DNA from: Desulfurococcales archaeon | GTDB taxonomy: Archaea > Thermoproteota > Thermoprotei_A > Sulfolobales > Desulfurococcaceae | Direction: 5' to 3' | DNA length: 10,026 nt | NCBI GenBank assembly: GCA_027083045.1 | Contig: JALWQP010000092.1 | Coordinates: forward strand, 48,128 to 58,153 | Part shown: positions 5,776 through 10,026 of the stretch, piece after piece | Numbering within the stretch: position 1 is the first letter of the stretch | How the letters are laid out: every line of letters starts with the position of its first letter | The notes under the pieces: model-generated | Told to the model about the DNA's origin: nothing | Databases searched by the model: none | Seen by the model: the letters and a program-made list of their open reading frames with translations, nothing else | Position numbers and translations under genes: made by a program

Positions 5776-6225
5776 ATGAGCGTGGAAAAAACCCTATACA
5801 TTGATGCTTCTGACCAGATATTGGGTAGGCTTGCAAGCATTGTAGCAAAGAAACTTCTTGAAGGGTACAGAGTATTTGTTGTCAACGCAGAAAAAGCCGT
5901 GGTTAGTGGAGAGCGTAAAAGAGTTATAATGGGATACAAGCTGATCGAGAAAGTAACAACACACTACAACCCATACAAACACGGTATTAGGAGGCCGAAA
6001 TCACCACATAACATATTAAAAAGAACAGTTAGAGGGATGCTACCAATGGATAAGCCTAAAGGTAGGGAAGCCTATAAGCGCCTAAGAGTCTATAATGGAG
6101 TACCACCCGAGCTACAGAACAAGGAGTTCATTAAATTCGAAGAAGCTGACAAATCTAGGCTAGCACGAGGATATATTACCCTTGGAGAAATAGCTAAACA
6201 CCTTGGATGGAAGGGTGAGGCTTAA
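5776..6225 (+). CDS. rpl13: Large ribosomal subunit protein uL13
   Basis: uL13 is an early 50S assembly protein. DASDQILGRLAS (10-21) with VAKKLLEG, VVNAEKAVVSG, YNPYKHGIRRPKSPHNIL and RTVRGMLP (83-90) identify the archaeal/eukaryal form, and GYITLGEIAKHLGW is a typical C-terminal segment. The length is 149 aa. The ATG is 4 nt after GGTGA (5767-5771), which contains the stop of rpl18e. The final codons KGEA with TAA contain the rps9 Shine-Dalgarno and overlap the rps9 ATG by one base, the same junction as between rps4 and rps11. Confidence 0.97.
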   Translation: MSVEKTLYIDASDQILGRLASIVAKKLLEGYRVFVVNAEKAVVSGERKRVIMGYKLIEKVTTHYNPYKHGIRRPKSPHNILKRTVRGMLPMDKPKGREAYKRLRVYNGVPPELQNKEFIKFEEADKSRLARGYITLGEIAKHLGWKGEA

Positions 6226-6638
6226 TGGCTGGAAAGGGAAAAATAGTGATCGCAACAGGTAAGAGAAAAACAAGCATAGCCAGGGCCATTATTAAGCCCG
6301 GCGAAGGACGAGTGTGGATAAACGGTGTTCCCCTAGAAATATGGCCGATAGAGCTTGCCAAGTTAAAGATGTACGAACCACTAGTGCTAATAGGCGATCT
6401 ATGGAAGAGAGTCGACATATATGTCAACGTCAAAGGAGGAGGATACATGAGCCAAGCAGATGCTGTGAGAATGGCTCTCGCGAAGGGTCTCTTAGCTTAT
6501 GCAGGAAACAATGAAGAGTTAAGAAGAGTGTTTACAGAGTATGACAGATACATGCTGAGCGGTGACCCAAGAAGAACCGAGCCTGAGAAATGGGGCAGAT
6601 ATAGTGCTCGTAGAAGATGGCAGAAGAGCTATAGGTGA
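6225..6638 (+). CDS. rps9: Small ribosomal subunit protein uS9
   Basis: uS9 sits in the 30S head, and its C-terminal tail reaches the P-site tRNA anticodon loop. TGKRKTSIARA (11-21) and KGGGYMSQADAVRMALAKGLL are family motifs. The tail SARRRWQKSYR ends in the invariant basic residue that contacts tRNA. The 137-aa length is standard for archaea. The ATG at 6225 overlaps the rpl13 TAA and follows GGTGA (6214-6218) by 6 nt. The stop TGA (6636-6638) is part of GGTGA for rpoN. The uL13-uS9 pair is conserved across all domains. Confidence 0.98.
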   Translation: MAGKGKIVIATGKRKTSIARAIIKPGEGRVWINGVPLEIWPIELAKLKMYEPLVLIGDLWKRVDIYVNVKGGGYMSQADAVRMALAKGLLAYAGNNEELRRVFTEYDRYMLSGDPRRTEPEKWGRYSARRRWQKSYR

Positions 6639-6643
6639 AACAA

Positions 6644-6844
6644 ATGCTTTTCCCCGTACGATGCTTTACTTGTGGAGCACCCATAGGTCATCTCTGGGAG
6701 GAATTCAAGAGGAGAGTTGAAGCAGGCGAGGATCCCGGTAAAGTACTAGATGATCTTGGTGTGAAAAGATACTGTTGTAGAAGAATGTTCCTATCCCATG
6801 TAGAAATAGCATATGAATTACTCAATTTCCCTAAAGTCTCATAA
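6644..6844 (+). CDS. rpoN: RNA polymerase subunit Rpo10/N (RPB10-like)
   Basis: Rpo10/N is a small zinc-binding polymerase subunit, homologous to eukaryotic RPB10, that holds Rpo3/D in the assembly platform. The signature is LFPVRCFTCG with C7 and C10, and YCCRRM with C44 and C45, the four zinc ligands. The 66-aa length fits exactly. I chose ATG at 6644: GGTGA (6634-6638) lies 5 nt upstream, and the family starts this close to PVRCFTCG. A GTG at 6635 would add three residues but lies within the Shine-Dalgarno. The gene is unrelated to bacterial sigma-54. The rpoK gene that often follows in archaea is absent: only 14 bp separate it from rps2. Confidence 0.97.
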   Translation: MLFPVRCFTCGAPIGHLWEEFKRRVEAGEDPGKVLDDLGVKRYCCRRMFLSHVEIAYELLNFPKVS

Positions 6845-6858
6845 GACGGTGATACAAC

Positions 6859-7515
6859 ATGAGTAAGAATGGAGCATCTGAAACCAAGACACATACGAAG
6901 GAGGAGAAAAGAGGGGTTGAGCTACTCGTTCCTCTAGATAGGTATCTAGCGTCGGGAATTCATATAGGGACACATATATGTACAAAGTTCATGGAACCGT
7001 TTGTTTATAGAGTTAGAAACGATGGACTATACATTCTTGATATAAGAAAAATAGATGAAAGAATACGAGTAGCAGCCAAGTTCTTAAGTCACTTTGAGCC
7101 TGGCAAAATAGCAGTGGTATCCGTTAGGCAGTACGGCCAAAAACCGGCGAAGAAATTCTGTAGCTATGTGGGATGCAAAGCATTCACAGGGCGCTTTATG
7201 CCAGGTACTTTCACTAACCCAAGCCTCAAATGGTATTTCGAGCCCGACATAGTATTAATAACAGATCCTAGAGCCGACTCACAGGCACTTAAAGAAGCGG
7301 CAGAGATAGGTGTCCCCGTAGTTGCGCTTGCCGACACAGATAACAGGACAGAGTACATCGACCTCATAATACCAGCAAACAACAAGGGTAGGAAGAGCCT
7401 AGCACTCATATACTGGTTGCTTGCTAGAGAAATACTTAGACTAAAAGGAGTTATTCCGCCTGATGGAGACCTCCCCGAGCCTCCGAGCGAGTTCGAGGTT
7501 AAGCTGAGGAGGTGA
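6859..7515 (+). CDS. rps2: Small ribosomal subunit protein uS2
   Basis: uS2 binds late, at the junction of 30S head and body. The protein shows LASGIHIGTHICTKFMEPFVYRVRNDGLYILD, the FTGRFMPGTFTNP stretch (about 109-121), PDIVLITDPRADSQALKEA and GVPVVALADTDN, all archaeal/eukaryotic S2 hallmarks. At 218 aa it is within the family range. The ATG at 6859 follows GGTGA (6848-6852) by 6 nt. The N-terminal 20 residues are polar and probably disordered. The C-terminus ends in KLRR, and its TGA forms part of the GGAGGTGA that serves the next gene. In euryarchaea enolase often precedes rps2; here it does not. Confidence 0.98.
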   Translation: MSKNGASETKTHTKEEKRGVELLVPLDRYLASGIHIGTHICTKFMEPFVYRVRNDGLYILDIRKIDERIRVAAKFLSHFEPGKIAVVSVRQYGQKPAKKFCSYVGCKAFTGRFMPGTFTNPSLKWYFEPDIVLITDPRADSQALKEAAEIGVPVVALADTDNRTEYIDLIIPANNKGRKSLALIYWLLAREILRLKGVIPPDGDLPEPPSEFEVKLRR

Positions 7516-7519
7516 TTTT

Positions 7520-8386
7520 TTGGAATTTAAAGGGGTGAGACACCCCGTAGTGGCCGGGTATTTTTACCCTGAGGATCCCAAAGAACTCATATCACTGATA
7601 GAAAAGAGTTTCTTGCATCCTCTCGGCCCAGGAAAACTACCCATAGTATCCAACAAAAGGGTACCTAACAGCATAGGATACGTTGCTCCACATGCAGGCT
7701 ACATATATAGCGGCCCTATAGCCGCTCACGTTTATTACAAAATAGCCGAAGAAGGAAACCCAGATACGTTCATAATAATAGGCACGAACCATACGGGCTT
7801 AGGCTCACTAGTCTCAGTTTATCCAAGAGGGAGGTGGTACACACCCCTAGGCTATGTAAATATCGATGAAGAACTATCCAGAAGCATCATCGAAAACAGC
7901 AGCATCGCAGAGGCAGATACTTACGCCCACATAGAGGAGCACTCTATCGAGGTACAAATACCATTCCTCCAATACCTATACGGCGAGAACATAAATGTAG
8001 TCCCAATAGTCATGGGCCTTCATAGTCCTGACGCCGCTAAAGACCTGGCAAAATCGATTTATGAATCAGTGAAAACGCTCGAGCGTGATATAGTTATCAT
8101 TGCAAGCAGTGATTTTAACCACTATGAAACCCACGAAATAACCGTGGAGAAAGACATGTTAGCGATCGAGAAGATCGTCAAACTAGATACAGAGAGTTTC
8201 TACCGCGTGATAATAGACAGAAACATATCTGTCTGCGGCCCAGGCGCAATAATGACGCTAATGGAATATGCCAAACTAGTATCGGGCAGTCACCACGTCG
8301 AGCTCCTAAAACATGCAACTAGTGGTGATGTTTCAGGACATAAAAATGCAGTAGTAGGGTACGCAGCAATACGATTTCTATACTAG
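7520..8386 (+). CDS. MEMO-like protein (AmmeMemoRadiSam system protein B family)
   Basis: The family is related to human MEMO1 and to non-haem iron dioxygenases of the LigB type; its archaeal role is unknown. Conserved features are RHPVVAGYFYP near the N-terminus, VAPHAGYIYSG (H58), GTNHTG (H91), EHSIEVQIPFLQ (H141), SSDFNHYE (H201) and CGPGAI (C239). H58, H91 and C239 correspond to the metal-binding His, His and Cys of MEMO1 as I recall it, so metal binding is likely. At 288 aa the protein is full length. The TTG start at 7520 follows an almost perfect GGAGGTGA (7508-7515) by 4 nt. A GTG at 7535 would begin directly at RHPVVAG but has weaker support. It is coupled to rps2 and is the last gene of the ribosomal operon. 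Confidence 0.92.
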   Translation: MEFKGVRHPVVAGYFYPEDPKELISLIEKSFLHPLGPGKLPIVSNKRVPNSIGYVAPHAGYIYSGPIAAHVYYKIAEEGNPDTFIIIGTNHTGLGSLVSVYPRGRWYTPLGYVNIDEELSRSIIENSSIAEADTYAHIEEHSIEVQIPFLQYLYGENINVVPIVMGLHSPDAAKDLAKSIYESVKTLERDIVIIASSDFNHYETHEITVEKDMLAIEKIVKLDTESFYRVIIDRNISVCGPGAIMTLMEYAKLVSGSHHVELLKHATSGDVSGHKNAVVGYAAIRFLY

Positions 8387-8387
8387 G

Positions 8388-8456
8388 GCCTAAGATAATT
8401 AAGTGCCGTCCTACATCCACTATTTTAAATAATGGTATTCGACTAATTCCTTAGGC
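8388..8456 (+). repeat. Imperfect inverted repeat bracketing the fni promoter
   Basis: GCCTAAG (8388-8394) followed by AATTA (8397-8401) reappears inverted as TAATT (8444-8448) and CTTAGGC (8450-8456), with one bulged base. The arms are about 14 nt and about 40 nt apart. They enclose the TATA box at 8423-8430, and the right arm covers the expected start of transcription. It could be an operator pair or a terminator-like foldback after the memo stop at 8386. Confidence 0.45.
8423..8430 (+). promoter_or_regulatory. TATA box for fni
   Basis: TTTTAAAT lies 47 nt before the TTG start of fni. Initiation about 26 nt downstream, near 8453, leaves a leader of about 25 nt containing the GGTGT ribosome site at 8465-8469. 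Together with the 90-bp gap after memo, this suggests that fni begins a separate transcription unit. Confidence 0.5.
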
Positions 8457-8476
8457 AGGGCAATGGTGTATCGATT

Positions 8477-9595
8477 TTGTCGGATCCGAACATTAGGAAT
8501 AGAAAAATTGAACATATTAGAATAGTTGTTGAAAAAGACGTTGATTTTCCTAACGAGTGCTCTGAAATATATGATGAAATCATACTCATACACCGGGCAT
8601 TTCCAGGCATCGACCTCTCCGACGTTGATCTTTCAACGAGATTTCTAAACTATGAGCTCTCGGCACCATTGATGATCAGTGGTATGACAGGTGGAGATCC
8701 CTTAACGACGAAGTATAATAAGAAACTTGCTGTTCTAGCCGAAGAATTTAGGATAGCGATAGGTGTTGGTAGCGAGCGTTCCTTAATCATACATAAAGAT
8801 GAAGCTGAAATAATACGCTCATATAAAGTTGTCAGAGAGATAGCTAAAGATGTACCAGTTGTAGGCAATATTGGCGCAAACACGCTCCTAGATCTAAGAA
8901 ATGAAGATATATCCTACATAATTAGCAGTATTGACGCCGATGCACTAGCTATACACCTAAATCCAGCTCAAGAAGCTATACAGCCTGAAGGAGATACGAG
9001 ATTTAACGCTAGGATCCTTGAAAGAATCGAGGAGATCTTAGATCATATAGGTGTTCCTATCATCATTAAAGAGGTCGGAAACGGTCTTTCATACGAAGAT
9101 GTATCATTATTCTATTCTATGGGAATAAGATTTTTCGATATCGCTGGAGCCTGTGGTACGAACTGGATACTCGTAGAAAAATACAGGCAAAAGGACAAAA
9201 TTACCACAACTATCGCAGACCATTTATCATCATGGGGGATACCAACACCAGTTGCAATTATAGAAGCAAGAGCTGCAGCACCTGACTCCTTCATAATTGC
9301 TAGTGGTGGAGTATACGACGGTCTTCGCGCCATCAAGAACATTGTCTTGGGAGCCGATCTCAACGGTGTAGCCCGTCCATTAATACGAGAAATATATCTT
9401 AGAGGCCTAAATGCCGGTAAAGCATTTCTTGAAATGATGATCAAAGAAATGAAGATAGTGTCCTTCCTTACCGGAGCTAGAAATATATCGGAACTTAAGA
9501 AGAAACCATTTATTTTAAGCAGTGATATGCTCTCGTATCTTGAGCAAAGAGGAATAGATTTAAGGGAATACAAAGAAATACGAGGAGGAATATAA
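8477..9595 (+). CDS. fni: Type 2 isopentenyl-diphosphate delta-isomerase
   Basis: This cytoplasmic FMN enzyme interconverts isopentenyl and dimethylallyl diphosphate, supplying prenyl chains for archaeal membrane lipids. Visible motifs are SGMTGG (68-73), GVGSER (96-101), VVGNIGAN, HLNPAQE with H160, Q165 and E166 (the Gln is the catalytic candidate and the Glu a Mg2+ ligand by family knowledge), KEVGNGLS (198-205), DIAGACGTNW, and the phosphate-binding ASGGVYDG plus LGADLNGVARPL near the C-terminal end of the barrel. The GACGT segment departs from the usual G-x-GGT by one residue (Cys for Gly). The TTG start follows GGTGT (8465-8469) by 7 nt, and no in-frame ATG lies nearby upstream. The 372-aa length is normal. 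Mevalonate kinase, often adjacent, is not here. Confidence 0.97.
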   Translation: MSDPNIRNRKIEHIRIVVEKDVDFPNECSEIYDEIILIHRAFPGIDLSDVDLSTRFLNYELSAPLMISGMTGGDPLTTKYNKKLAVLAEEFRIAIGVGSERSLIIHKDEAEIIRSYKVVREIAKDVPVVGNIGANTLLDLRNEDISYIISSIDADALAIHLNPAQEAIQPEGDTRFNARILERIEEILDHIGVPIIIKEVGNGLSYEDVSLFYSMGIRFFDIAGACGTNWILVEKYRQKDKITTTIADHLSSWGIPTPVAIIEARAAAPDSFIIASGGVYDGLRAIKNIVLGADLNGVARPLIREIYLRGLNAGKAFLEMMIKEMKIVSFLTGARNISELKKKPFILSSDMLSYLEQRGIDLREYKEIRGGI

Positions 9596-9598
9596 ATA

Positions 9599-10026
9599 AT
9601 GGAAGAATATAAGTATCCAGAGATCTTTGTAAGAGATGAGAGTTCCAACAAGTATATTTGTCGAGTATCGGACGAGTATGTCCTAGTTAAAGAGCCTGTA
9701 TCAAATGAGTGCTATGGTCACATCATATATGAGGATATTCTCAAATATTTCGACGTAGCCAATCCAATCCTAGAAAAAGACGTAATAGTTGTACCTGAAT
9801 TCAGTGATGAAGAACCGTTAAAAGGCCTTTTTGTAAAGAAGGGTGCAAAACTATGTCTCATTGAAATTAGTGGCTACGAACCATACGTCTCTCCTCGAGA
9901 AGGCGAAAAAATCTACGCCAAAGACAAGATCGGAATGGTTATCACAAATAAGTATGAAGTAAGAGTGATTAAATCACCCTGTGAGGGCGTAGTCATATTC
10001 GTAATCAATATAGTGTGGGAAAAACC
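9599..10026 (+). CDS. DUF2118 family protein, truncated by the window end
   Basis: An ATG at 9599, 3 bp after the fni stop and downstream of GAGGAGG (9582-9588), opens a frame that continues to the window edge (142 complete codons, no stop). The segment KDKIGMVITNKYEVRVIKSPCEGVVIFVI is typical of the DUF2118 family and resembles a biotinyl/lipoyl-like beta-sandwich, but without the modified-lysine motif. The N-terminal half is acidic and contains VVPEF and KGAKLCLIEISGYEPY. From memory the family is about 160 aa and largely archaeal, so some 20 residues are probably missing. Its function is unknown. Tight spacing with fni suggests co-transcription and possibly a link to isoprenoid or lipid metabolism, which is inference. 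Confidence 0.8.
   Translation, partial: MEEYKYPEIFVRDESSNKYICRVSDEYVLVKEPVSNECYGHIIYEDILKYFDVANPILEKDVIVVPEFSDEEPLKGLFVKKGAKLCLIEISGYEPYVSPREGEKIYAKDKIGMVITNKYEVRVIKSPCEGVVIFVINIVWEK

Noticed and set aside
9112..9651. 179-aa minus-strand frame opposite fni
   Set aside because: It is antisense to an intact, recognised enzyme and runs across the fni/DUF2118 junction; no family features were seen.
1..10026. Mobile elements, CRISPR arrays, toxin-antitoxin or defence genes
   Set aside because: No direct-repeat arrays, transposase-like frames or target-site duplications are visible. The region is conserved housekeeping sequence throughout.

Overview
The window is chromosomal DNA of a hyperthermophilic crenarchaeote, most like the Desulfurococcales/Desulfurococcaceae. 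The reasons are archaeal-type ribosomal proteins (including eL18, which bacteria lack), archaeal RNA polymerase subunits Rpo3/D and Rpo10/N, an aEF1A that from memory closely resembles Staphylothermus-type sequences, TATA-type promoters, GGTGA Shine-Dalgarno motifs, and a tRNA-Ser with a crenarchaeal-looking body. All complete genes are on the + strand and packed tightly. It is a core information-processing region, not an accessory island: no mobile element, CRISPR array or phage gene was seen.

Layout. (1) 1-62: probable C-terminal tail of an unidentified upstream gene. (2) 63-2707: rps7 (uS7), tuf/aEF1A and rps10 (uS10), with promoters ahead of rps7 and tuf. The tuf leader is about 70 nt and has an unusual layout. 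(3) 2751-2875: promoter and gene of tRNA-Ser(GGA) with encoded CCA. (4) 2876-3138: a spacer that holds a probable dual-guide C/D box sRNA (about 2951-3011). Its two guide stretches look complementary to conserved 16S and 23S rRNA segments. The rps13 promoter follows. (5) 3139-8386: a long operon rps13-rps4-rps11-rpoD-rpl18e-rpl13-rps9-rpoN-rps2-memo, with overlaps or gaps of 15 bp or less and signs of translational coupling. (6) 8387-8476: promoter region with an imperfect inverted repeat around the TATA box. (7) 8477-9595: fni, type 2 IPP isomerase. (8) 9599-window end: the start of a DUF2118 family protein, truncated by the window edge.

How the genes work together. The window makes seven small-subunit ribosomal proteins, two large-subunit proteins, the EF-1A factor that delivers aminoacyl-tRNA, a serine tRNA, two RNA polymerase subunits (D and N assemble with L and P as the polymerase platform), and probably an rRNA 2'-O-methylation guide. 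The operon continues into the widely conserved but poorly understood MEMO-like gene and then into isoprenoid synthesis (fni), needed for archaeal ether lipids. Compared with the arrangement remembered for other archaea, rpoK, enolase and mevalonate kinase are missing from their usual places.

The most notable item not explained by protein genes is the candidate C/D sRNA. Next are the hairpin that may cover the tuf ribosome-binding site, and the repeated use of a stop codon as part of the next gene's Shine-Dalgarno sequence.
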